From Prosapia bicincta (taxonomy: Eukaryota; Arthropoda; Insecta; Hemiptera; Cercopidae), in the NCBI GenBank assembly GCA_036971475.1, contig JBAIZL010000002.1, forward strand, positions 49,737,229-49,801,228: a DNA stretch of 64,000 nt. The letters are read 5' to 3'. The notes under the pieces were generated by a model, which saw only the letters and a list, made by a program, of their open reading frames with translations, was not told where the DNA came from and did no database searches. The first letter of the stretch is position 1. Every line of letters starts with the position of its first letter. Made by a program: the position numbers and the translations under genes. Positions 39,567 through 50,799 of this stretch are shown piece by piece.

Positions 39567-39962
39567 AGTTTATAAGTTTATAAAGCTCTGTTGGCTAAAT
39601 CCAATGTAAGAAAGAAAATACTTAATGTTTTGTTGAGTTCCTGGAATCCTGACCGTTGTTAACTGCTTCAATGCACTTTTACACATAAATAACTTACTCC
39701 CCTAATTCTTTACTATCCGACTATATCATTCACGTCGCACTTTTTAATTTTACACATAAAAAAACTTACAATTCCCTAACTCTATTAAACAAATTTACCC
39801 CTTTCTATTCATTGCTTATACTTTGTCCTCTCCCAGTACCTCTGTCATCTTCCTCCAAGAATTCTCTTTTGCCCGATCAGTTTAGTTTTTATGGACCTGC
39901 ATAATCTTTCCCCCTTACGTATTTTAGTTAAATCTGGAGATTACCACATCTTTTACAAATAC
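39567..39962 (+). repeat. Dispersed repeat, copy 2 (copy 1 at 25485-25852)
   Basis: See 25485-25852; same order and orientation of blocks with scattered substitutions and short indels. Confidence 0.85.
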
Positions 39963-40042
39963 CTTTCCTAACGTTGCAGTGTTCATTTTCATAGGTATAT
40001 TTTGGTCACTATTTATTAGGAATATACTGTGGTTGAATTTAA

Positions 40043-40255
40043 TAATAAATACACACAAACACCTCTTAACCACAAACTTTCTTTAATTTACCCTAATGTA
40101 CATTTCAGTTACAAAGTAACCATCCTCAGAGGGATAACATACACAGACTGTCTTTGTATGTTATCCCTCTGAGGATGGTTACTTTGTAACTGAAATGTAC
40201 ATTAGGGTAAATTAAAGAAAGTTTGTGGTTAAGACGTGTTTGTGTGTATTTATTA
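40043..40255. repeat. Long inverted repeat with hammerhead-like core in each arm
   Basis: Arms of about 105 bp, nearly perfect, with almost no spacer (centre about 40149). Plus: CTGAGGA 40169-40175, T, stem GGTTAC-TTT-GTAACT (40177-40191), GAAA 40192-40195, TGTAC. Minus: same unit at 40129-40103. Related to 50180-50370. Confidence 0.9.
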
Positions 40256-40912
40256 TATTTTGGTCACTTGGAAACTACCATCTTAAAGTACTTGGACCCT
40301 CTTTTGTCAATAGGTTCTTACAGCACATTTATGACTACCCCAATTTAGAACAATGGTTAAGTACTTTGTTGGTACTTTAGTAAACTATTCTTGTCGCTCT
40401 TTTCTTGATATTTCCACAGATTATTTTAAATCCTGATTAAATATATTCTACAGCCTCATACATTTATTCTAAAATATATTGTGTTTTTAGTATCCAATGT
40501 ATGATAGTAAAGAATAAATTTGTTCGTTTGACAAATTCTTGACAGATTTGACGTTTTTTCTTTTACAATGAATGCTTACGAAACGGTATTTCGTAAAAAA
40601 CACCGACGAAGATTTGTTAAGATTAATGCGCGCTCATTTTCTTCAAATTTGGATATAGGTATCAGTGTATATATATATAACTTCGAGTACGGAGGGCCTA
40701 TCCACTACTTCCTTTATACATTTTTATTTAAATCAATAAGCAATTTGAGTAATTTAGTTGTTTTATTGTTCGTAAAATCAACTGATCCATTAAATAATAT
40801 ATTATCAATTATTTTAATCCAAAAGTATAGAAATAACTATATCGAATATATATTGCGCTCAAGTAAAACGTTTTCTCACATATAAACTAAAATTAATCCT
40901 TAAGTTATTTAA

Positions 40913-40915
<3 letters not shown>

Positions 40916-40961
<46 letters not shown>
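40916..40961. repeat. TA microsatellite
   Basis: Pure TA tract in intergenic DNA; a 24-bp CA tract lies at about 41083-41106. Confidence 0.95.
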
Positions 40962-40965
<4 letters not shown>

Positions 40966-42434
40966 AACACTGTATTAACATCAAGTGTCACCCACTACAA
41001 GTGTAATAAAAAAAAATGTATTTGAACTTAATTGAAAGAATAAAAATTATTTTCTTAACGACTGAAAGTTTTGAACAAGATATGTACACACACACACACA
41101 CACACAAGGAGAGGTGTAAATACTGTAAGGGATTAAATCAAACTAATTTACAAAATGTTTAAACAGGTTGTGTAGTGTAAAAACCGGATTCTATTTTATT
41201 TAAAACTGTACAATAAACGGTTCAGTATCTTATTTCAATAATTTTGAGAAAATATCAAACATCTCTCTTTACTAAATTTGATTATATATTTTCGTGCATT
41301 GGATCCAGCAGCGTTAGTCTGTGTCTGGATTCTACAGATACAGACTGACCATTTCTGTTTCATATTGCTATCCTTTTCATTTCATTTCATTGTAGCATAT
41401 ATATTTTCTATTTTCTTATTACAGGTTCTTGTTAAAGTATAGTGTTTGAAAGTATTCTGGATTTTAGGCTATGTTTTACATTTTAAAGAAAACTGTCGCA
41501 CGTTATACGTTTATTTGTATTGTATTTATTTTTTAGAAAAATGTATCATATTCTGCATGTTAAGGCATGTGTTTCGGACAAAGGTTGCACGTTAGACGTT
41601 TAGAATGATTGTATATTGTTTAGAAATATGTTTGAAAGCATGTTTATGCTGTTTCATTTTATTATAATAATTATAGGTTGTATATTGTTTCAGTTTTGCT
41701 TCAGAATAACAAAGACCCGTATAATATTTGTTTATTTTCAGAACTTAGGGATTTCTATTTTTCAGACGGTTTTCTAATATAATCTTTAATTTCAGAGTAA
41801 CCCAATTAATCCTTTCTCTATCATCACGCTAAGACCATTTTCTAATGGTTTGTTTGGTTAAATTGGGCACGGACGTGTTTCCCGGGCATCCATACTTTGG
41901 TTTGAATCGGGACTTGGTGTGCCTATCCAAATACGCGCCCCCTTAAAGCATAGTGGGTTATCGGACTATTGGGTGGAACCTAAAAATAGTTCGATGACCA
42001 GGTGCTAGGAGGCCTCTTTTTTACGCGGGGCATGTGTTGGTAGAACTAGTATTTACCTGCATAGAATCAAATTCTTCCGGCTCTTATTTTTTTTTCATTT
42101 AGTTCTAATATGAGAAATCTATTTTTGTTTTTCAACGACCGAAGGTTCAACGAATTATCGGATAATATTATCTCCACTCTAGCATCGAAGAACACCTGTA
42201 GAAACAACGACCCCCATTTAATAAACAGTATATCTTGAACGACATTACCTACCATTACACCATTCCACCTTTATTATCTGCCTAATCATGAATTCTCATA
42301 TTAAAAACGATCCTTATTAATGGAAACGTCTACCCCTGTGAAAATGGCAACACCTCTCAGAAGAATTCCAGTTGAGAAATCTCTTCCTACTTTCAAAAAT
42401 TAAGGCGAGTTTTACTACCACACAATAGCACTAG

Positions 42435-42701
42435 TCTATCCCAGGGAAACTCCCAAATCTAACTTTCGATGATATCGTTTCCCCTTACACAGTCCTTTCT
42501 GAATCTTTTGAACAGGCATCCTGTTCCTTACATACAGCCGTTCATAATCAGCACTCCATCGCTAGGAAAGGGTTTTCCCTACCCGGGCCTAGTAAAACTA
42601 CGTCAGACACTTGGGACGTCGAACTAAACTCTTCTATCCCAGGAGTAAACCTCAGTCTCACGTCAGACGACCGATCTTTTCTGCGTCGCCTGCTCATATG
42701 A
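42435..42701 (+). other. Unidentified 88-codon open frame in a GC-richer patch
   Basis: Open from after TAG 42432 to TGA 42699: FDDIVSPYTVLSESFEQ, KGFSLPGPSKTTSDTWDVE, SSIPGVNLSLTSDDRSFLRR. No start codon and no recognised domain. The 41,880-42,900 stretch is richer in GC than its surroundings, so this could be part of a decayed mobile element; chance cannot be excluded. Confidence 0.2.
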
Positions 42702-43202
42702 ATAACGCTAAACTGTCGCACCAACCTTCTGTTTATAGTTTCAAAAAAGACCTAATAAAAACATGGCGTGCAGTGATATCGTGAGGCAATCAAACAATCA
42801 CTTGTGCAGTAAACATTTGAAAGATGGTGGCAAAAAGAACACAAATCTGAAACCCCCCTTCTAAACAAGTGCTGAAGTGCTGCAACGGTTTGTGAAGAGA
42901 CCTGGTGTTAAGAACGTAAAAGCCACGGTTAGTTAGAAGGTGGTAGGTTACGTTGATGGAAATTGAGCAGTAATTAGCTTTGGATCAGGTAGCTTACTCC
43001 TATAAGTCCCAGCAAAGAATTTCGAAAGGAAAGATCTGACAGATGGTTGGAAAGATCTGAGAGTGAGGAGAGTGAAGGTCACTTCCAAAAAAAAAGAAGA
43101 AGGGCAGAAGGCTGAAAGGAACAAACATTCTTCACTGGAAACTTCCCAAACAATTCACTTCCATTCTTCACAAACTATTTACACTGTTGCCCCAGAGTAT
43201 CT

Positions 43203-43246
43203 CAGCTGCCTTGGTACTAAAAAATGATCTAGTACCAAGGTAGCTG
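43203..43246. repeat. Short inverted repeat
   Basis: CAGCTGCCTTGGTAC and GTACCAAGGTAGCTG, 15 bp with one mismatch and a 14-base loop. No context to assign a role. Confidence 0.6.
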
Positions 43247-43759
43247 TAATAATCTTGCTATACAGAACGGCCTTGACCTCATTTTGAATGTAGGTTACCT
43301 ATCATTACGAAGCTTATATTGTACTGTCTCAAAGAAAGACATAAGCATTTGAAAATAGTTCTCTGTCTCGCCGCTTAGACAAACCTCGAGACGAGGTTAA
43401 AAACAAAAAAATTATAAAACAAAGTTGTACTCGCTATTTAGGGCGTTGTACCTGTTTTTACAACACCCACTCATCTACCTCGACACGAGGTCGTAAAAGT
43501 CGCACGTATAATCAGGAACAAATAACAACAATAAATAAATACAATTTAATTACGTCACTTACTTATCTATAATAACGGTGGTAATGCAATATGACGTCAT
43601 ACCCTTAAGATCGTTCTCCGACCACTAAGTAAACCTTCTTTTTAACTTACAAATGCTTTCCCAGCTTCATCCTGGATATATCCCGGTTTATCCTGGATTG
43701 TCCTACATTTTCCCGATAATCTTTTGGGATAAACCCCCCATAATCGAGGTAACCATTAC

Positions 43760-44590
43760 TCAAATATTTGTTAGGAGTTCCTGGTACCAGTTACATATAT
43801 CCGGGATCTTTGAGTTTCGTTGTGCAATACTTCGGAGATATCCTTGCAGGGTCATATTGTGTTGCGATATCCTAGCCCTAACCTTTGACACCACTAGAAA
43901 ATGATCACTGTCCACGCTTGTTCCTCTGTATATTCTAGAGCTGACAAGGTTTGATCTGTGCTTTTTATTAATTAGAACATGGTCAATTTGATTGGCCGTG
44001 GATCCATCCGCAGACCTCCAGGTTCCTTTATGAATGTCGTTCCCTAGGAATACTGTACTTCCAATTCTTCGATACATCAAAGTTTATAATCCTTTTCCCA
44101 TTTTCATTACTCTCATTGTAGAGGCTAAATTGGCCAATTGTTGGCTAGTATGTCTCCTTTCACAATTTGGCATAAAGTCTCCAAGAATTATTTTAATGTC
44201 ACTCCTTGGAACAATCATCAAGAGTCCTATCCAGCTTGTGATAGAATTCATCTTTCTCCTGATCAGGAGCTGCTTCAATAGAGGCATGACAGTTTTATAA
44301 AGCTGTAGTTGTAAAATCATACTTTTAATATTCGGCGGTTAACTGGGGAGAATCCACCAATAAGATGACGCATTCTGCCTATCCCTATGAACCCTTTCCC
44401 AAATATATATTGACTGGGATGGTACCTGTATTCTGCTTTTCCATAACTCTATTGCCGAACCATTTGACTCCTTGGATTGCAGTTATGTCGATTCTTTTAT
44501 GATCAATTTGTTCTAGGAGGTTTTATCGTTTTATTGTTTGTCATAATGATAAAACTTTCCATAATCCATAGCTTTGAGGCGTCGCTGCAA
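43760..44590 (-). pseudogene. Decayed LINE endonuclease (APE type, craniofacial-protein-2-like)
   Basis: Minus-strand fragments in several frames follow the order of the apurinic-like endonuclease of non-LTR retrotransposons: NLLEQIDHKRIDITAIQG (about 44520), FGKGFIGIGRMRHLIGGFSP, EKDEFYHKLDRTLDDC, DIKIILGDF (about 44195), NENGK, DIHKGTWRSADGSTANQIDH, then DSDHFLVVSKVRAR (the SDH catalytic end, about 43890). At least four frameshifts or stops. No reverse transcriptase follows, so only the endonuclease part was kept. Confidence 0.82.
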
Positions 44591-45091
44591 ATGCCTTTTT
44601 TAAAGGATGGGGGAACAGGCCCCATACCCAACTCTCCTTCTTTCTCAACCTGGGCTTGGGACCAGCGTACGGTGGAGTTTATCAACTATGTTGGTAAATC
44701 GTAAGATGGGTTTGTTTCAAAATGTTTCTTACGCTTATCAGTAATAATCGAAAATACAAACATAAATCACAGGAATGTAGAAGAATTTAATTTCAAACAA
44801 GCGTGATGAAAAATAGTTCTATAGCTACCAATAGGTGTAAAATATGAGTATAAATAACAACAATATAGAAATATGAATTCCATGCATGATATGTTCAAAA
44901 CACATTTACGTGTATAAACACATTTACATGTAATTAGTTTTTTAACTAAATAATTAATTCAAATGCACCCTAAAAAAGAGATCCATTTAAGAATAACAAC
45001 CTAAAATACTTATTGCGTCTTTATACCACTATCAAAAAACTTTGTGTTCTAAATATTAATACCAATGATGAGAAGTGCAAAAGGAAACTCT

Positions 45092-45147
45092 TTCTCTCTC
45101 TCTCTCTCTCTCTCTCCCTCTCCCTCCCCCTCTCTCTCTCTCTCCCT

Positions 45148-45196
<49 letters not shown>
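45092..45196. repeat. CT/TC microsatellite with CCCT interruptions
   Basis: TC repeat with a few CCCTC interruptions on the plus strand. Confidence 0.95.
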
Positions 45197-45198
<2 letters not shown>

Positions 45199-45230
45199 GT
45201 ACTCTTTTATTTTCATTTAGATATTAAATT

Positions 45231-45484
45231 TAGGGGCGGAGCCAGGGGTCACGTGCCCCCTCCAAACCAATAAATTTTAGCTGAAAAATATTAGCCTACG
45301 AAACAGCGATAGGTTTTTAGAAAAACTGCTTCCTGGCTAATCAACAATTGTGTAATTTTAAGTGCCAAATTAGCATAAAATATGATTTTCTAGAGATAAA
45401 AATGTTCAAAATTTCCCCAGGAGGGTTCCACCCTCTTAGTTCGCTGGGTGTGCCCACCAAAACATCATCCTGACTACGGCCCTG
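45231..45484. mobile_element. hAT-like MITE, 254 bp
   Basis: Ends TAGGGGCGGAGCCAGGGG and, complemented, CAGGGCCGTAGTCAGG; flanked by ATTAAATT 45223-45230 and ACTAAATT 45485-45492 (7 of 8 match), the eight-base duplication expected of hAT elements. No coding capacity. Starts about 30 bp after the CT microsatellite. Confidence 0.8.
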
Positions 45485-46264
45485 ACTAAATTAAATCATT
45501 TAATACTTTCTGGTAGTATTGTTGTGGACAAGTTAATAATTATACATTTTTTAGAATGCTTCATTAACTAGTAGAATTTGTAAAATTACTAAAAGCAATC
45601 ACTTTGTTTCCCCATTTCGAAAAGATGCCCAATTCTGCCTCTCGAATGTGACATGAATTTAGAATTATTAAAAAAAAAAACGGTCATTCAAAACTCTTTG
45701 ATAGAAATGTCTTCTTAATGTAATGATCTATTACAAAATGCTTACAAAGCCTAATCCATTTCAAGTTAAAAATTTTAATTGTGAATTAAAAGAGATTTTT
45801 AAGGCATGGACAACATTCCATTTTAGTAAACATGTCAAGAAGGGCCCTTGTCACGTAAGCCAAAAAGTAAACTATTCGCCATAGCCAAAGGCTTATTTAA
45901 ACTTTGCTTATTTCCTTAAGATGAGTGTCTAAAGAAAATAAGAAGACCTTCATCATTAAAGGAATGTTGCCCAGTGGAGACCGAAAATAACTTCTCAAAT
46001 ACTTGACAGTAAAACCAAAGGAACTTTTTTTAAAACTCTTAGAAATTTGCGAGATTTTGTTGAAAAAAAAGGAAAGTTAAATATTGTTTTTATGTCAGAC
46101 CATGTTTGTGTTAAGCTAATATAAGCTTTAATTGACTAGTGTCTAATTAATTAATTTATATTACATTAGTAGTATACTAATTAATTTACATACATTCATT
46201 TATATTACATTCTTTTACAAAACATTAATATACTTTAATTAGTGTACTAACTTAGCTACTACTC

Positions 46265-46303
46265 AGCACTGAGGAAGGCGACATCGTCGCCGAAACTAGT
46301 CTA
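46265..46303 (+). ncRNA. Hammerhead-like core, strongest helix II
   Basis: CTGAGGA 46269-46275, A, perfect 6-bp stem GGCGAC-ATC-GTCGCC (46277-46291), GAAA 46292-46295, CTAGTC. Lies in AT-rich intergenic DNA, not in an obvious palindrome. GACTAG about 150 bp upstream could form helix III but is followed by T-G, not the U-H a hammerhead needs, so a full ribozyme fold is not shown. Confidence 0.5.
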
Positions 46304-46399
46304 TTGTGAACTAGTGTGTTTGTTTATTAAAAACTAATTTTTTGTGAGATTTTGATTCAAGTATTTTGTTTTTACCGTTGTGAATAGTTCTCACTAGCT

Positions 46400-49300
46400 A
46401 AGCTCTAATTAACTAAATACTAATTAATTAGTTTTTAATTGAATAAATGCAATGTTTTCATAATTATTATCCTTAAATAATTTTTATGTTGTAAAAAGGT
46501 TACAATATATGTTGATAAAATGCCTTATAGGCTAATTAATCTAAATTAGCAAATAATTTTCTAAACTTTTATTTCGAAATCATATGGTTTTAGTATAAAT
46601 TATTTTTTCTCAAACTCTTGTTTTTAGGCCTTAATGCTATTTTTTAATTTTAATAATGTTTGTGCTATGTGTAGACCAAATTATAGCATGTGTCTAATAA
46701 TCATTGGTAAATTTGTATCACGAATCTTGCATTATATGTTCTAAAACAATATTTTTTCAAAACTATGTTGATATTTAATTTTACCTATAAGTTATTTAAT
46801 TAACCTCTTTGTACATTAACTATTTTTACTATTTACTTTTGGTTTCCAAGATAAATTGCGATAAAAGTTCGAAATTATAAAGACAAAATATTGTTTACTG
46901 ATATTTTTAATACGTAATTAATAACTTTTAATATTTAATAGTTATCATTGGCTAATATTTGAGCCATCGTGGGAAAGACTTTTGTATATAAATTGTATGT
47001 GAAATGTATGGAAAAATTTATTATTTACAATTTTTTATACTGAAAAATTATTTAAAAAATTAGACTTTAAAAAATGAATTTAGCTTGTCAGGTTTAATTT
47101 TTTTCGTGTAAAAGTTTATAAACCTTTAACTTATAAAACTGGTATAAATGATTTTTTGACAAGTGTTCAACTGGTCGAAAGCTCTAAATTTATTGTGTGA
47201 AATATCTGCTGAACTTTGTCTTTGCATTGTTAATTCAGCTAGATCGACAACCTGTAGTAAAAACTTAACCAATTGTGTTTAAAGTTTAAGTTTTAATAAT
47301 TTTCAAAAATTTCAAACTAAAATATCATTTTATTACACAGCAAAAATTTCCGTAAGACACACATGTCTACACCCACAAAACCGAAAATTTATTTCATCTG
47401 GGAATAAAAATAAAAAAATTATGAGGATCAGATTTCTGGAAGTTCAGACCCGGGTTATTGTTTTTTTTTTTAACTCTCTTCCTCACTGGTAGGTACGACC
47501 CCACCTTCGACGAATTCAAGCTTAATTTTGTGGTGACTTGGATGAAAATTAATAACAGTTTGATCTTGGATTTCTACTATCTACAGCAATTTTCAGGATT
47601 TAAAATTTAATTCAGTGTTTTAATTCATAAAATATCTGTTTTATCTCAAGGAAAAATAAATCGACTCTCTGTTAGATATATCTTAACAGACGGCTGCTTC
47701 CTACTGACAGTCTAGCTCTAATCCTAAAGCTTTAAATAAAACCAACATCATGCCATTTCAGTTTCGAGCACACAGCAGAAGAAGTTGTGCATGTGATTCC
47801 TGCCATAGCCTCATTAACAAGGTGTTTGTGAGGTAATACTCCTCCTTATCGCTTAGCATAAGGCTATCTTAGTCCCCAGGATTCCTGCATGATCTGATGT
47901 GGGGTTTTTCCTGGTAGGGTTTCTTTCTTGTCAGATTTTTCATTCCGCTCTTAGCGCGACTCTTACCTTACTGTTTCACTTCCTATCTCCATCTTTTCCA
48001 TGGAAAGAGATCAAGGTTCATGAACTCGGGTAGTACATCGGGTAGTTTGGTACATGAGAAATCTATCCTGATTCCTCCACGCGATGTAGGAATACTAACC
48101 GCGTGGATATTTGAGGCAGAGGCAGCTAGCACGAGGGCTGGGCAGGTTTTGGGGGTACAGACCCTGGGAGCCCAATGGACAAAAACAAATCAAAACAAAA
48201 ACAACAAGTGTATTGATCTAGTGCATTTTGCCAATCTTTATCACTTATTATCTAACATTGCGGAGATGGGCTACTCTGCCTCTAACGAACTCATAGGGCT
48301 ACATAAACCTATATGTTTGCAGCGTATTTGTTTTTTTTTTATTAAACAACAAATCAAATCGTTACAAAAAGCATGAACAAGAAGGTAAAATAATAACCTT
48401 TAAATTTCCTTTTATCGAGTACAAGGCTGTTTGGAAGTTCCTCCTGGTTCGTTTATTTTCGTCTTGGTTCATGCATAAATATGTAGCCTACATACATTTT
48501 CCTTTTTTCGCAAAATTGTTACGTTAACTTCGTTAGTCTTTCTGAGTATCTTAATCTCTCAGAATTATATTTTCCTTTTGGTTATTCTAAATGTGTTAAC
48601 TTATGAAGTTAATGTGATGGAAGAAAAAGCAAAATGCACAGTTTACATAACCTAGATATCTTTGCTTCTATTGTATTGCTAATTTGACAACCAACAATTT
48701 TCTATTGAAAATCTCAACAACTTTAGTTTATAACTTACTATTATGTAAGGTACAAACATTCTTTTCTGTCTTAATACCTGCCAGTTAGATAACATAACCT
48801 TCGTGTATTAAATACCTTAGTTCTATGAAATCATACTTTATCATATAATTTAATCAAATATATGATATTTCTGAATATATAGGATATAGCAATTGAAAAT
48901 TGTTAAACATAACCTCTAAATAACCTCAAATTTAAGACAAAAAGAGCCGTTAGCGTTCACCTCTACTCTGTTCAGAATTTGAAAATCTACGGGACAATTC
49001 GTTCAACATATATTTTTCGCGTTACACATTAAATTTAAAAAGTGTACCGAAAAAATTCCAACCATCGACTTTGTCATAATTGTAAATTGTATTAGATTTT
49101 GTAAGCCCCATTTGTGAAAATCTTTTTAACTTTTTCACTAAAAAAAGTCACTTCAGTGCTAAATAATTAATAGGTAACAAAAGTGTATTTTTTTAGTTTT
49201 TTCAGGCATTCCATGTTTACGAAATTTAACCTGTTATTTTTTGTTAATTTCACGAAGAACTTGTAAAAGTGTAGGCATGTAACTAGAAAAGTAAATGACC

Positions 49301-50150
49301 TCTTGAAATATCTTTACGGCTCTAATATATTGTGTTTTCTGTTCGGTCTGTATGTTGACCTCCTGAGACTACCAACAAAACCTTAAAATCTGAAAACTCT
49401 CCTGGACTTACTCAAGAAACGACAGTTCAAGAACCTTAAGATAACCTTATACCGAGAACCAAAATCATTTATGCTCTTTTAATTTACTCCCGCGATCTTA
49501 TAACTAAGATGAAATTGTCATCACTACAATGCCAGCTCACAGTTAGACACTATGTAGGTCTAAATTTCATGGAATATATAGAGATACGAAATTAATTTCA
49601 CTATTTTGAATAAATCTTCTAGGTCGTAAAACATGGTTCAGGTTCAGAAAATTGCTAAGAATTTTGTGATGATTAATTAATGTCCAATCATAGATTAAGG
49701 AAAAATGTTACTATATTAATTTGTTCCCACTCTTTATTATTACCTCCCCTTTTCGCCCCTCGAACCATTAGGTTTAATATTTTCTCTAAAGCACTAGGTC
49801 GGCTAGACAGAATCTTGTGTGTTTGTTGACCATTCTTAGATAAGATTATTTTTATTGTTTATTTTTAGTAGTAAACTCACTAAGCTATAGCCTAAAGAGT
49901 ACGTTTATTTTAAGATAGGAATGCCACTGCGTTAATACTGCCTGTTGTTTGGTAGTTGTCAATAACCCTATTTCGATATAGCCTACAATTGGTCAAGTTA
50001 TGCAATACTGCAAACAACTTCCAACACAGATTTCAGGAGAACTATTTTTTCGTTTTATTCTAAGTAAATTCTTGTAGTTTTTTTGTTTTTATTTGTTTTT
50101 CATCGCAAAGTTAATCACTTTATTCTGTATAGAAATATAAATATAAAATA
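46400..50150. other. Intergenic DNA, no gene recognised
   Basis: AT-rich. A GC-richer patch at about 47,690-48,190 contains a 118-codon frame (48020-48376, MNSGSTSGSLVHEKS) with no recognised domain; it may be part of an unidentified repeat. Confidence 0.45.
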
Positions 50151-50179
50151 AGCATTACCAATTACTAGGAATAATTTAC

Positions 50180-50370
50180 TGTGGTTTATTATTAATAAAT
50201 AATACACACAACCTCTAACGACAAATATTTTTATTCTAGTTTAATGTAGGCCTACATTTCGGTTACAAAGTAACCATCCTCAGACACAAACCTCGGTTAA
50301 TTTGTAACCGAAATGTATATAAAGCTAAAATACAAATATTTGTGGTTAGAGGTTGTGTGCATTGAAATTA
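50180..50370. repeat. Inverted repeat with hammerhead-like core, related to 40043-40255
   Basis: Outer arms include AATACACACAACCTCTAACG and its complement. Minus strand: CTGAGGA (50283-50277), T, stem GGTTAC-TTT-GTAACC (50275-50261), GAAA (50260-50257). The right arm keeps the hairpin and GAAA but has lost the CTGAGGA box. Confidence 0.85.
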
Positions 50371-50424
50371 TTAATATACTCATCTTCATTTCTGTTAGGA
50401 ATATTTCTATGTGTTTGAGTACAA

Positions 50425-50590
50425 TTTTCTGCCATTCCTAACTTTTCAATATTCTCCTCTGTTGACGTGTTTCGGATTAACTCCATTTTCAAAACTTCAA
50501 ATCGTAGTACCATTGAAGTTTTAAAAATAGAGTTAATCCGAAACGCGTCATCAGAGAAGAATATTGAAAAGTTAGGAGTGGCAGAAAAAT
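50425..50590. repeat. Inverted repeat with GAAACGCGTC boxes
   Basis: Arms ACTTTTCAATATTCTCCTCT with GGATTAACTC against the complementary right half; right arm reads TTAATCCGAAACGCGTCATC. The CGAAACGCGTC box is the same as at 1551-1561 and at the 3' end of Penelope family 2. Confidence 0.8.
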
Positions 50591-50799
50591 GTACTCAAAC
50601 ATATAGTTGTGTGTATTATTTATTAAGCATTACCAACCTGATAAAAAAACACGATTTAGTATGCTTGGGTTCTAATTTTAAAACTAACTTTCGAATTTTA
50701 ATATAACAATTTTTTTTAATATAAAATTTTTTTTAACTGTTAGTTAACTTTTAGTTACTCAAATGTAGACTATATCCTATTTAAATATATTTAATAGCT

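Noticed and set aside
40568..40885. 105-codon frame MNAYETVFRKKHRRR
   Set aside because: AT-rich, no recognised domain, no splice or poly(A) context; most likely chance. A small TTACGAA/TTTCGTAA hairpin inside it was also judged too short.
41880..42010. GC-richer segment with GGTTTGAATCGGGA, a possible tRNA-derived SINE B box
   Set aside because: No matching A box at the right distance and no second copy in the window.
48020..48376. 118-codon frame MNSGSTSGSLVHEKS
   Set aside because: No domain recognised, ends in low-complexity sequence; kept only as a possible repeat remnant.
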